A DNA stretch of 64,000 bases, from assembly GCA_023301765.1 (NCBI GenBank), contig JALZUC010000019.1:1-64000 (forward strand), written 5' to 3'. Source of the stretch: Akkermansiaceae bacterium (lineage in GTDB: Bacteria > Verrucomicrobiota > Verrucomicrobiia > Verrucomicrobiales > Akkermansiaceae). The position numbers were made by a program, and so were the translations under genes. Positions 19,472-27,865 of this stretch are shown here, one piece after another. The first letter of the stretch is position 1; each line of letters starts with the position of its first letter. The notes below the pieces were generated by a model. The model had not been told where the DNA came from and did not search any database. It worked only from the letters and a program-made list of their open reading frames with translations.

Positions 19472-19987
19472 TCAGTGGTTAGCGATGATTGATCGATGTA
19501 AACTCTGCTGTAATTTAGCGTAAGCAGAGGATGTTTGCTTACGAAGCAGCGCTAAGAGAAAAGCAGCCGGAATAGCGATAAGTAAGCCTGCCTGAGTCGT
19601 TATCAGAGCCTCAGCAATCCCCACGGAAATCTTATCAATAGGCTTAGCTGTACTACTAGTAGCAAGTCCGGAAAAGGTAACTAACATACCAGATACAGTA
19701 CCCAGCAGCCCAGCAAGTGGTGCCGCCCCTGCCAGCACTCCAATAAATGGCAAACGCCGCTGCACCCACGCTAGACGATCCAGTTCATAAGCGGCAAACT
19801 CCCCCTCAAGAGCTCGTCTCCCCAGATTTAATGAGGGTTGAACACTCTCTACACCCAGCTCCTTTTTCACCTTACTAAGCCCCATCCAAGTAGACGCTAA
19901 CAGAGTGTAAAGCCCCACCCCTAGCAAGAGCAAAGCCCACAGAATGAACCCTCCTTGATGCATTACTTGCTGAAGTTCAGAAAACAT
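19472..19987 (-). CDS. exbB: ExbB/TolQ/MotA-type proton channel protein
   Basis: The 171-residue protein has three hydrophobic helices, at about 15-35, 85-110 and 130-155. The region LPFIGVLAGAAPLAGLLGTV then SGMLVTF and GIAEALITTQAGLLIAIPAA is the MotA/TolQ/ExbB signature. It is the short ExbB2-type partner, beside a longer ExbB homolog upstream. Start and the previous stop overlap by one base (TAATG), so the genes are translationally coupled. Confidence 0.93.
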   Translation of the reverse strand: MFSELQQVMHQGGFILWALLLLGVGLYTLLASTWMGLSKVKKELGVESVQPSLNLGRRALEGEFAAYELDRLAWVQRRLPFIGVLAGAAPLAGLLGTVSGMLVTFSGLATSSTAKPIDKISVGIAEALITTQAGLLIAIPAAFLLALLRKQTSSAYAKLQQSLHRSIIANH

Positions 19988-21363
19988 TATTCAGAATGAG
20001 AATGAGTAAACCTGCTACCTCGCAGCCCATTTACCAACGTAAGGCCGAGCTTCTCTGTCGTCTGGGCGATCCCCTGACAACGACGCGAAAGTAGTGCGTG
20101 AATAATCAGCGCTGGAATGGCCACCACTAGGCCAAAAAGCGTGGTAACCAGAGCTTCTGAAATACCACCTGCCAGCGGCTTAGCATCACCAGTTCCAGCA
20201 ACAGTGATCACATTAAAAGTGCGGATCATTCCTGACACTGTACCTAACAAACCTAACAATGGCGCGGTAGCCGCTGTCACGGCAATGAATGGCAGCCATG
20301 ATTGCAGCTTATTCTGCACACCGATAAGCTGCTCATAAAGTACCTCCTCCACAACATCTGGCCCAGTTTTCACAAAACCTAAACACCTCCCAACAACGTC
20401 AGCCGCCGGATGATAAGCCTTACTAGCAACCGTTTCTGCCCTCTCCTGATCACCGGCACTCAGCGCTTCAAGAATTTCAGTAACCCAGCCACTACCCGGT
20501 GTCCGGATCCGGAAGATCTGCGTAAACTTAACCATACCACACACAGCAGAAATTAATGCAATCGTTAGAATGGGCCAGATCCAGAATCCTCCCTTACGGA
20601 AAATATCCAGTTTATCTTTTTCAAGTGCAGCCAATGCAAGTGCCTTCCCCCCAGTTACATCGATACTAACAATGGACTCACCTCCTGCGATAATGGTCTG
20701 AATCTCGCCACGCTCCCCAGGTAGCACCTGCGGCATACGGCTACCTTTCTCCCTTACTATAGAACCAGCTAGAGAATCATCCTCAGCAATAAACCACGCC
20801 GCCGGGCCAGCCAGCGCAAAAGTTCCTTTTTTCACCACCCCATCCGGAGCGACAGCCTCCCCCTGCACAACAGAGCCCCCAAGTAGTTTCTCCAGACGCC
20901 CCATACCTGCTTCCAGTCCAGCTAAGCGCTTTTTCATCTGCTCAAAGCGTGTTCCATCTAGGTTACGCAGACCACTAAGGGTGCTCTCATAAGAAGCTTC
21001 TTCACCAGGTAACAAAAACGTTTCCCATGTGAGACCGTAATCGCGTAGCTTACCTTCTACAAAGCTATAATCTTGAGCTGAGAGATAGTGCTTCTTCTCC
21101 AACTCACCAAAGAGTGCCTTACGGTCAGACACAGACATACGCGCTATACGCACCGTCCTACGCTTCTCCACAAGCTCTGCACGAGTAATATCAAACGCCT
21201 TTGCTAGCGCTGGCTTCTCCGAGGCAATCTTCTCTCGCTGTGAGGCAAGTTCCTGCCGGGCCTTTTTAAAATCTTTCTCTATACTTACTAGTTCTTGCCC
21301 TGTGGCAGACAAACTCAGTGTTAGAAAAATAGGTAAGTGTTTCCAGATAGTCATAGCAAACAT
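19987..21363 (-). CDS. TtpC-like long ExbB/MotA-family protein
   Basis: The 458-residue protein has a signal sequence, a predicted coiled-coil periplasmic region (about 25-170, with LEKDFKKA-like and KRLAGLEAGMGRLEKLLGG heptads), a beta-rich stretch, a helix at about 265-285 and a C-terminal MotA/TolQ/ExbB channel domain (about 285-445) with AATAPLLGLLGTVSGMIRTF and GGISEALVTTLFGLVVAIPA. A long N-terminal periplasmic extension on an ExbB domain is the defining feature of TtpC, the extra component of the Vibrio TonB2 complex. Its position directly after DUF3450 and before exbB-exbD-tonB agrees. The true start may be the ATG three codons in (MTIWKHL). Confidence 0.85.
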   Translation of the reverse strand: MFAMTIWKHLPIFLTLSLSATGQELVSIEKDFKKARQELASQREKIASEKPALAKAFDITRAELVEKRRTVRIARMSVSDRKALFGELEKKHYLSAQDYSFVEGKLRDYGLTWETFLLPGEEASYESTLSGLRNLDGTRFEQMKKRLAGLEAGMGRLEKLLGGSVVQGEAVAPDGVVKKGTFALAGPAAWFIAEDDSLAGSIVREKGSRMPQVLPGERGEIQTIIAGGESIVSIDVTGGKALALAALEKDKLDIFRKGGFWIWPILTIALISAVCGMVKFTQIFRIRTPGSGWVTEILEALSAGDQERAETVASKAYHPAADVVGRCLGFVKTGPDVVEEVLYEQLIGVQNKLQSWLPFIAVTAATAPLLGLLGTVSGMIRTFNVITVAGTGDAKPLAGGISEALVTTLFGLVVAIPALIIHALLSRRCQGIAQTTEKLGLTLVNGLRGSRFTHSHSE

Positions 21364-22151
21364 TATTGACCTGTTGTTTGGTTAGATTTTTTAAGCTTCA
21401 CAGGAAGCTGAATAAGTTGAGGTTGCTGATCTTTTTTATAAACCGCAATCGCTTTGCGGATATCACCAGCTAACTCTGGCCGGTCTACCCACTGCCAACC
21501 ATCTTTAACAGGGCTACCTACACCGGCACTAGCTCCGGCACTAGCGGCAAAATAAGCACGTGCTAAGCCGAGGTATACCACACCTACAGTCATCTTTTTC
21601 CCTCCAGCTAGTTCTCTGGTCTCCTCAGCTAGTGTAATACTACGGTTAAACTGCCCAGCACCTATAAGCACACTCAGCATAGATTTTAAAACATTTCGTG
21701 GCTTCTCCATCGCCTCTGTTGACACCAGCACCGCGATATCTTCTCCGAGCTTTTTCTTCAGTGGCTCAGGGAAACGATTTACCAACAAACGGGCACGAGG
21801 TAGTAAACTAGCTAGAGAATCTGCTAGCAGCAGCTGAGCCTCACGATACTCCTTCAGCTCAGACTGTAACTCGGACTGACGGCCATCGGCCAGCTTCGCT
21901 GAAGCCCCCGCCTTTTCAATCTCCTCATTAAGTAACATAAGCTCCTTCCCATAAAGATCCAATAAATCCTGCATACGTTGCCTCTCAATATTCCACGAAG
22001 CTTTCTCCGCAGAAATAAGGCGCTCCGTTTTAAGCCACTGCTCGATAAGTTCACGACTCGCTGCAGGATCCAGTACCACCCCGCCTGATTGGGCAAAAAG
22101 TGGAGCTGCCATAGCCAAAATGCCAATGATAGTAAGGTAATTTCTGTTCAT
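21363..22151 (-). CDS. DUF3450-like periplasmic protein, first gene of the TonB/TtpC operon
   Basis: The 262-residue protein has a signal peptide (MNRNYLTIIGILAMAAPLFAQ) and a long coiled-coil segment (about 35-110), followed by segments LSVLIGAGQFNRSITLAEE and KMTVGVVYLGLARAYFA, as in DUF3450 proteins, which head TonB2-type operons in gammaproteobacteria. It overlaps the TtpC-like gene by one base. The molecular function of DUF3450 is unknown; a structural role in the complex is inferred. The operon promoter must lie in 22152-22426, shared with the divergent lepB. Confidence 0.8.
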   Translation of the reverse strand: MNRNYLTIIGILAMAAPLFAQSGGVVLDPAASRELIEQWLKTERLISAEKASWNIERQRMQDLLDLYGKELMLLNEEIEKAGASAKLADGRQSELQSELKEYREAQLLLADSLASLLPRARLLVNRFPEPLKKKLGEDIAVLVSTEAMEKPRNVLKSMLSVLIGAGQFNRSITLAEETRELAGGKKMTVGVVYLGLARAYFAASAGASAGVGSPVKDGWQWVDRPELAGDIRKAIAVYKKDQQPQLIQLPVKLKKSNQTTGQ

Positions 22152-22426
22152 AATTACATTAAAAATGTCTATTAAGAGAGTTATAAGGACGCGAAATTCT
22201 TAGCCTCTCCAATAGATACCACTAGCCATGAATAAGAACTAAGCTACCGCTATCGCGACAACAAAGCCTCTCTATTGACATCGAATCTCAATAACAAGGA
22301 CAAATTAATACTTTTCATAAAAAAAGCAAGTGGAAGCGAACATCCGGATAAGAATATAAAAAACTAACTCTAGAACCACATTTTTCCCTTGCTGGATGGG
22401 CGGCTCTGACCGCTAGTAAATACAAC

Positions 22427-23695
22427 ATGTTTGCACCCAAGTGGAAAAAGGAAGCTAAGTTACTCGACAAGGCTGCGAAGAAATTTCTGAATTATAAGCG
22501 CGATTTGCTAGATGAGCAGCAAATCAGCGAGATCAATTCACGCCGCGATGATGTTAAAGCCACCGTTAAAGCCGGAGACAAAGACAAGTATGAAGAAGCC
22601 AATAAACAGCTAAAAGCCACCTGCGAAGGCGCACTTCCCCGCTACCAGAGCCAAGGCTGGGTGGAGGAAAATCTTGAAGTATTCTTCGTCGCCGTCGTGG
22701 TGGCACTCGGTCTCCGCGCCTATGTCGTTCAGCCGTTTCGCATCCCCACCGGCTCCATGCAACCTACCTTAAATGGCATCGTAGCCACAGCTCTACCTGA
22801 CCAAGAGAAGCTACCCTCTTTTGCCTTAAAGATGTTCCAAAAGGCATCCCACGGCCGCACCTATGTAGACCTTACCACAGAGGGAGCTAAAACACTGCGT
22901 GCTAATAACCCCGTCGTAGAAGGCTTGTCTATGTTCGTCTTCCCCCGCACCTACATCCACTTTAGCGACGGCACTAAAATGGCATTTCCGGGTAAAAAAT
23001 CCGCCCTGATGCACAAAGGCACGGACGGCAAAGGTTTTGGCTTTGCCAACCTCATTAAATACGGCCCAACCAGCCACCTCACCGCAGACCAGATAGAACA
23101 ATGCAGACGTGCAAACATCCCCTATGATGGGCAGCCTGGTAAAGAAACTGGATTTTACACCTCCCCTATGATCCAGTCTGGCACCACTATCGCACGAGGC
23201 TATATCGATACTGGAGACATGATTTTAGTTGATAAAATGTCCTACCACTTTCGCACCCCTACGCGCGGTGAGGTTTTTGTATTTGATACCCGCGATATTA
23301 AAAAAATTCATAATGATGCACGCAAAACTGGCAGCATTGCTGGCTCCCACTACATTAAACGTCTAACTGGCATACCTGGTGACGAATTACAAATCAGAGG
23401 CACAGACCTCTATATCAACGGTAAATTAGCGGAAGAAAAAGGCATTCTCGGAGTCATGAGTAAAGCAAACGGCTACCGCGGCTACTCACCACGTGAGCGA
23501 CTCTTTGGCCAAAAAATCTTCAAAGCCTCCATATCACCTCACCCTGGTATGGATGAATACATAGCCCTTGGTGATAACTCTGAAAATTCTTCAGACTCCA
23601 GACACTGGGGCACGGTTAAGGAATTTAACGTCATTGGCCCAGCGGCATTTACACTATGGCCATTTGCAAGTGGCCACTGGGGGATCATTAAATAA
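22427..23695 (+). CDS. lepB: Signal peptidase I with N-terminal extension and large insertion
   Basis: The 422-residue S26 peptidase removes signal peptides of exported proteins at the inner membrane. The order is a charged cytosolic extension (1-80), one membrane helix (about 84-103), then the catalytic serine motif RIPTGSMQPTL (Ser110), a substrate-binding box GDMILVDKMSYHFRTPTRGE (about 263-282), the lysine box YIKRLTGIPGD (Lys311) and GDNSENSSDSRHWG. All five family boxes are present. About 200 residues separate Ser and Lys, against about 55 in E. coli, so there is an insertion of about 150 residues in the catalytic domain. The gene is monocistronic or leads the squalene synthase gene 49 bp downstream. 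Confidence 0.95.
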   Translation: MFAPKWKKEAKLLDKAAKKFLNYKRDLLDEQQISEINSRRDDVKATVKAGDKDKYEEANKQLKATCEGALPRYQSQGWVEENLEVFFVAVVVALGLRAYVVQPFRIPTGSMQPTLNGIVATALPDQEKLPSFALKMFQKASHGRTYVDLTTEGAKTLRANNPVVEGLSMFVFPRTYIHFSDGTKMAFPGKKSALMHKGTDGKGFGFANLIKYGPTSHLTADQIEQCRRANIPYDGQPGKETGFYTSPMIQSGTTIARGYIDTGDMILVDKMSYHFRTPTRGEVFVFDTRDIKKIHNDARKTGSIAGSHYIKRLTGIPGDELQIRGTDLYINGKLAEEKGILGVMSKANGYRGYSPRERLFGQKIFKASISPHPGMDEYIALGDNSENSSDSRHWGTVKEFNVIGPAAFTLWPFASGHWGIIK

Positions 23696-23744
23696 ACTCT
23701 CTAAACGCACCTGAATAACCAGGCGCAAGAGCCACACCTACTTC

Positions 23745-24569
23745 ATGGCTTCCTCCCAAGAAATCACACGTAAGGCGAAATCAAATCTCGCAATAACGCT
23801 CACCTGCCTACCTAAGGAAAGGAAGCGTGATATGATTACCTTCTATGCATTCTGCCGCGTTATTGATGACTTAGCGGATGATGTAAATATCCCCATAAAA
23901 AAAAGGAACCGTGAACTCACGGAGTGGCGGCATGGGATAGAGCATGGCTTTAAAGCCCCAGACGAGCTACAGACAGAGCTCGTTAACCTCATTAAAAGGT
24001 ATAACATTTCCAAACAGCCCTTTATAGACCTTATTGAGGGCTGTACCTCTGACCTTGAGCCACAGCGCTTTGGCTCATGGTCTGAACTTGAAAGCTACAC
24101 CTACCGCGTAGCCAGCTGCGTAGGAATCATCTCCACTCGTATCTTTGGCTGCACCCATCCGGACTCAGAGAAATACGCCGTAGCACTAGGCCACGCACTT
24201 CAGCTAACCAATATCCTCCGAGATGTTGATGAAGATTTACGGAACGGTGGCCGTATCTATCTTCCTCTCGATGACTTTATGCGCTTCCAATACAGTGAAC
24301 GTGACCTCATAGGCCGAGTCCATGATGGACGTTTTATGGCCATGATGGCATGGCATGCCGATAGAGCCGAAAAATTCTACCAAGAAGCCATCAGCCACTT
24401 ACAGCCCGAGGACGCCAAAGCACTAATAGCAGCCGAAGCCATGCGTAAAATCTACCACACACTACTTACCAAAATGCGCGCTGACAGCTTTCAGGTTTTT
24501 CATCAACGGTATTCCATTTCAAAACCACGAAAAATCGCCATCCTTATTTCAAGTTTTATCACAGCTTAA
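23745..24569 (+). CDS. Squalene/phytoene synthase family protein
   Basis: The 274-residue enzyme shows both Asp-rich substrate motifs of trans-isoprenyl diphosphate head-to-head synthases: FCRVIDDLADD (about 32-42) and LTNILRDVDEDLRNGGRIY (about 152-170). These bind Mg and the diphosphates of two farnesyl (C30) or geranylgeranyl (C40) units. Length and the HpnD/CrtM-like compactness fit a C30 (squalene or dehydrosqualene) synthase, and Rubritalea-type verrucomicrobia are known to make squalene and C30-type carotenoids, but the product cannot be decided from sequence. No desaturase or hopanoid cyclase is nearby. Confidence 0.92.
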   Translation: MASSQEITRKAKSNLAITLTCLPKERKRDMITFYAFCRVIDDLADDVNIPIKKRNRELTEWRHGIEHGFKAPDELQTELVNLIKRYNISKQPFIDLIEGCTSDLEPQRFGSWSELESYTYRVASCVGIISTRIFGCTHPDSEKYAVALGHALQLTNILRDVDEDLRNGGRIYLPLDDFMRFQYSERDLIGRVHDGRFMAMMAWHADRAEKFYQEAISHLQPEDAKALIAAEAMRKIYHTLLTKMRADSFQVFHQRYSISKPRKIAILISSFITA

Positions 24570-24678
24570 CATAGCCACCTCGTATTACTGTTATTTCTTG
24601 ATAATCAGAATTATTCATTCTTCTATAAGCCCCATTATATTTAATATATATTTCACTAAACTGCGTATCACCCAACTC

Positions 24679-25038
24679 ATGAAAATATCTAACATTACAA
24701 TCGTAAGCCTCACAGCAGCTGCCCTTGCCTCATGCACCCCCGCTACCACACCAAGCATTCCTACCCCAGAACCCCCAACAACTGGCGTAACAACAGCTCC
24801 AACACCCGATACTACAATTACTGCCCCCACAGCCGCAGCAGCTACAGCTACCCCATTAGCAAACCCCACACCAGACGGTAAGAAAAACACCGTAATCAGC
24901 CCATACTCACCATATAATTTGATTGATGTTACAGGCTATAGCAGTGGAGACATTGTGGGTGACCCCTCCACAGCCACACTAGACCCATCCACCCAAAAGG
25001 TTGACCTTAACACCGCGAAACCCCTCCGCATTCCGTAA
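24679..25038 (+). CDS. Small Pro/Thr-rich lipoprotein
   Basis: The ATG at 24679 gives a lipoprotein signal (MKISNITIVSLTAAALASC, lipobox ALASC); the longer frame from the TTG at 24598 places hydrophobic junk ahead of it. The 119-residue product has a low-complexity Pro/Thr/Ala linker (about 20-75) of the kind that spans the periplasm or cell wall, then a short conserved-looking tail with SPYSPYNLIDVTGYSSGDIV. No family recognised. It ends at an intrinsic terminator. Confidence 0.75.
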   Translation: MKISNITIVSLTAAALASCTPATTPSIPTPEPPTTGVTTAPTPDTTITAPTAAAATATPLANPTPDGKKNTVISPYSPYNLIDVTGYSSGDIVGDPSTATLDPSTQKVDLNTAKPLRIP

Positions 25039-25060
25039 CTAGGACAAACCCCACTAGACT

Positions 25061-25094
25061 CCTCTGCCGCATCATTGCGCAGGGGATATTTTTT
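25061..25094 (+). terminator. Intrinsic terminator of the lipoprotein gene
   Basis: CCTCTGC-c-GC pairs with GC-GCAGGGG around ATCATT (one bulged C, one G-U pair), followed by ATATTTTTTA. Confidence 0.7.
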
Positions 25095-25170
25095 ACACTA
25101 GTAACCAGCGCCAGAACGCTTTCCATTACTAGTAGCTAACCACTTCTCATTGGGAATCCCCCCTCACCTC

Positions 25171-26583
25171 ATGAAACACAGCACCTCCAGCCACGCCCGA
25201 CTCCCCATGGTCATGGCCACACTAGTAGGTGCCGCCGTATCTTGCTCACCCATAGGGTCTCCATCCACTGGAGAAAAAATCGCTGTTCCCACAGCATGGA
25301 AATCATCTGATCAAGGGATTTCAAAAAAAATTAGCCGTGGTTGGATCGCTGACCTTAATGACCCTAAACTACCCAGCCTCATCAATGAGGCCATGGAAAA
25401 AAACCCTAGCATCCTAGCCACCGCAGAGCGACTTAAAGCATCACGATCCGCTCTCGTAAGAGCTCGCGCCACCCGCTTACCCTCGCTAAACATCTCAGGA
25501 GGAGAAAACCGGAACAGAACTAACTCCGATGCCGCTGGCGGCAGCACCAGATACTCAGGGAGTAGGAACATTAACCTCGGCGCTAGCTGGGAGATCGATC
25601 TCTGGGGCAGACTTCGCCACCTCCATACCGCTGCAAAAGCGGACTACGACTCCACCGTAGCTGACCTCAGAGGCGCACGCCTCTCCCTCGCCGCAAACAC
25701 CGCCAGTACATGGTATAACCTCATCAGTGCAGAGAACCAAGTGAAGCTAGCTAGAGATACTCTTACCAGCTACGTTAAGGTAGAGAAAATCATCGTCCGT
25801 AACTACAAAGCTGGCACCGCCCGCGCCCTAGAACTTCAGCTCTCGCGGAATAATGTTTTCGGTGCCGAACGTATTCTCAGAGCACGTCTAAGCACCCGTG
25901 ATGACGCTAGGCGTAATCTAGAAACCCTCCTCGGCCGCTACCCGTCTGCCAGTATTAAAGCCCCCACAAAGCTTCCTTCCATTCCACAGAGTATACCCAG
26001 TGGTCTTCCCTCTGAGCTTATCGCACGGCGGCCAGACATCGTAGCTGCCAGACTTGACCTAGAAGCATCCTTCCAGCGTGCGCTAGCTGCTAAAAAGGAC
26101 CTTCTACCCAGTCTAAACCTCACCGGCAGTAGTGGTACTAGCACGCCCAACTACAGTAATTTACTAGATCCTGGCTTCCTCTCCTCATCCATAGCTACAT
26201 CTATTAGCCAATCACTCTTTCAGGCAGGAGCTGACCGTGAGGCTGCCCGTGCATCAGTGGCGCAGAATAAAGCCGCCATCCATGACTATGTCGACACCGT
26301 GCTGGAAGCCTACCGGGAGGTAGAATCTGCTCTAGCATCAGAAAGTTGGCTAAAACAGCAGGAATTTTATCTCCGTAAGGAACTCCAACAAGCAGCACTC
26401 GCTGAACGCCAAGCTGAACGTGACTACGCAGAAGGAGTAGACGGTACCGACATCCTAGATTTACTAGAAAGTCAGCGCCGTGCCTCAAACGCACGTGACT
26501 CCCTCATTGATTTACAAAATCTACGCATACAAAACCGCCTTAACCTCTACCTCGCATTAGGAGGGGACTTCTCCACTCAATAA
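25171..26583 (+). CDS. RND efflux outer-membrane factor (TolC/OprM/NodT family lipoprotein)
   Basis: The ATG at 25171 was preferred to the TTG at 25150 because it opens directly into a lipoprotein signal ending VGAAVSC. The 470-residue protein carries two OEP repeats typical of TolC-like channels: the first half with SWEIDLWGRLRHLHTAAKAD, the second with LIARRPDIVAARLDLEASFQ and YREVESALASE. These trimeric beta-barrel/alpha-barrel channels export drugs or metabolites through the outer membrane. It is the first of three genes (18 bp to the adaptor) that make a complete tripartite pump. Confidence 0.93.
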   Translation: MKHSTSSHARLPMVMATLVGAAVSCSPIGSPSTGEKIAVPTAWKSSDQGISKKISRGWIADLNDPKLPSLINEAMEKNPSILATAERLKASRSALVRARATRLPSLNISGGENRNRTNSDAAGGSTRYSGSRNINLGASWEIDLWGRLRHLHTAAKADYDSTVADLRGARLSLAANTASTWYNLISAENQVKLARDTLTSYVKVEKIIVRNYKAGTARALELQLSRNNVFGAERILRARLSTRDDARRNLETLLGRYPSASIKAPTKLPSIPQSIPSGLPSELIARRPDIVAARLDLEASFQRALAAKKDLLPSLNLTGSSGTSTPNYSNLLDPGFLSSSIATSISQSLFQAGADREAARASVAQNKAAIHDYVDTVLEAYREVESALASESWLKQQEFYLRKELQQAALAERQAERDYAEGVDGTDILDLLESQRRASNARDSLIDLQNLRIQNRLNLYLALGGDFSTQ

Positions 26584-26601
26584 CCTCACCCTGATTTAGC
26601 T

Positions 26602-27834
26602 GTGCGTCACATCATTCAAATCATAGTTATCATCGCCATTCTTGGTGGTGGTTTCATAGCGTTTAGCTCACTTAAAGGCTGCAAAACTAATATTTTCAGC
26701 ACTAAAAAAACTAACCTCATCAAAAAGGGGCAATCAAAAAACAAGCCCACCATTAAAACGCGAGCTCTACCGTTAAAAAAAATAGACTACACCGTAGAAA
26801 TTATCACCCAAGGCGAAGTAAGAGCTCACCATAACACCTCTCTCACATCACAAGTCAGCGGCAGAATCATAAAAATATCACCCAAGTTCGAAAATGGTGC
26901 TTTCTTCAAAAAAGGAGACACTCTCGTAGAACTTAGTACGGCAGACTTCCTAACAGATATTGAAAGCTCCAAAGCTCAGTTAGCACGCACCCAGTCCACT
27001 TTTGCGCAAGAAGAAGCTCGAGCCAAACAAGCTCTACTAAACTGGCAAGACGCCGGCTTCAAAGAAGAGCCTAGCGATCTAGTCCTCCGTAAGCCACAAC
27101 TACGCGAGGCTCAAGCAGATGTCACCTCTGCACAAGCTAACCTCGCACGCGCAGAGCGAAACCTAAATAGCACGAAGGTCAAAGCTCCTTACAATGGAAG
27201 AGTCAGAATCAGAAATATCGGTATAGACCAGCAAGTCAGCCCTAATACCCCCCTGGGAGAAATTTTCACCACAGACAACGCCGTAGTACGCCTACCTATC
27301 ACAACACGTGATCTCAAATACTACACCCCCCCTAACAAGCCTCAAGACACCACCACAGAGAAAAACAAAGTTATATTCACCTCCACTGTAGCCACTCGCC
27401 AAGGAACTACAGTATGGCCAGGTAGCATAATCCGCGCAGAAGGCGTCCTGGATGAAAGTTCACGGCAGATCTTTGTCATTGCAAGTATACAAGACCCCTT
27501 TGGCCTGAAATCTGACAAAGGCGCCCTCTATTTAGGCCAGCCAGTACGAGGAACCCTCCCCGTACACACCCTCAAAGACGTTTATAAGATCCCACGTCAC
27601 GGACTCAGTGAGCTAAATCAAATTATCATCATTCGCGAAGGCCTTATTAGACGTGTGGAAATCACCCCCATATGGTCCACCCAAGATCACATAATCTTTA
27701 ACAACGAACTACTCCCCGGAGATCTCCTAGCAACTACTCGTATCCCATACGCGCCAGATGGCGCAGCTGTAGAAATCATCCCTCACCTTACGGAACAGGC
27801 TGATACTACCACTGCTAACCAAGATCGGAAGTAA
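26602..27834 (+). CDS. RND efflux periplasmic adaptor (HlyD/MFP family)
   Basis: The frame has only GTG at 26602 as a sensible start, giving an N-terminal anchor (about 2-22) followed by a Lys-rich stretch. Residues about 55-230 contain the lipoyl halves and a short helical hairpin: GRIIKISPKFENGAFFKKGD, AQADVTSAQANLARAERNL, and KAPYNGRVRIRNIGIDQQV. Beta-barrel and membrane-proximal domains follow to about 395. It bridges the inner-membrane pump (32 bp downstream) and the outer-membrane channel. Substrate unknown. Confidence 0.92.
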   Translation: MRHIIQIIVIIAILGGGFIAFSSLKGCKTNIFSTKKTNLIKKGQSKNKPTIKTRALPLKKIDYTVEIITQGEVRAHHNTSLTSQVSGRIIKISPKFENGAFFKKGDTLVELSTADFLTDIESSKAQLARTQSTFAQEEARAKQALLNWQDAGFKEEPSDLVLRKPQLREAQADVTSAQANLARAERNLNSTKVKAPYNGRVRIRNIGIDQQVSPNTPLGEIFTTDNAVVRLPITTRDLKYYTPPNKPQDTTTEKNKVIFTSTVATRQGTTVWPGSIIRAEGVLDESSRQIFVIASIQDPFGLKSDKGALYLGQPVRGTLPVHTLKDVYKIPRHGLSELNQIIIIREGLIRRVEITPIWSTQDHIIFNNELLPGDLLATTRIPYAPDGAAVEIIPHLTEQADTTTANQDRK

Positions 27835-27865
27835 CCATACTTCAAACCCCCACCCCGCACTCACC

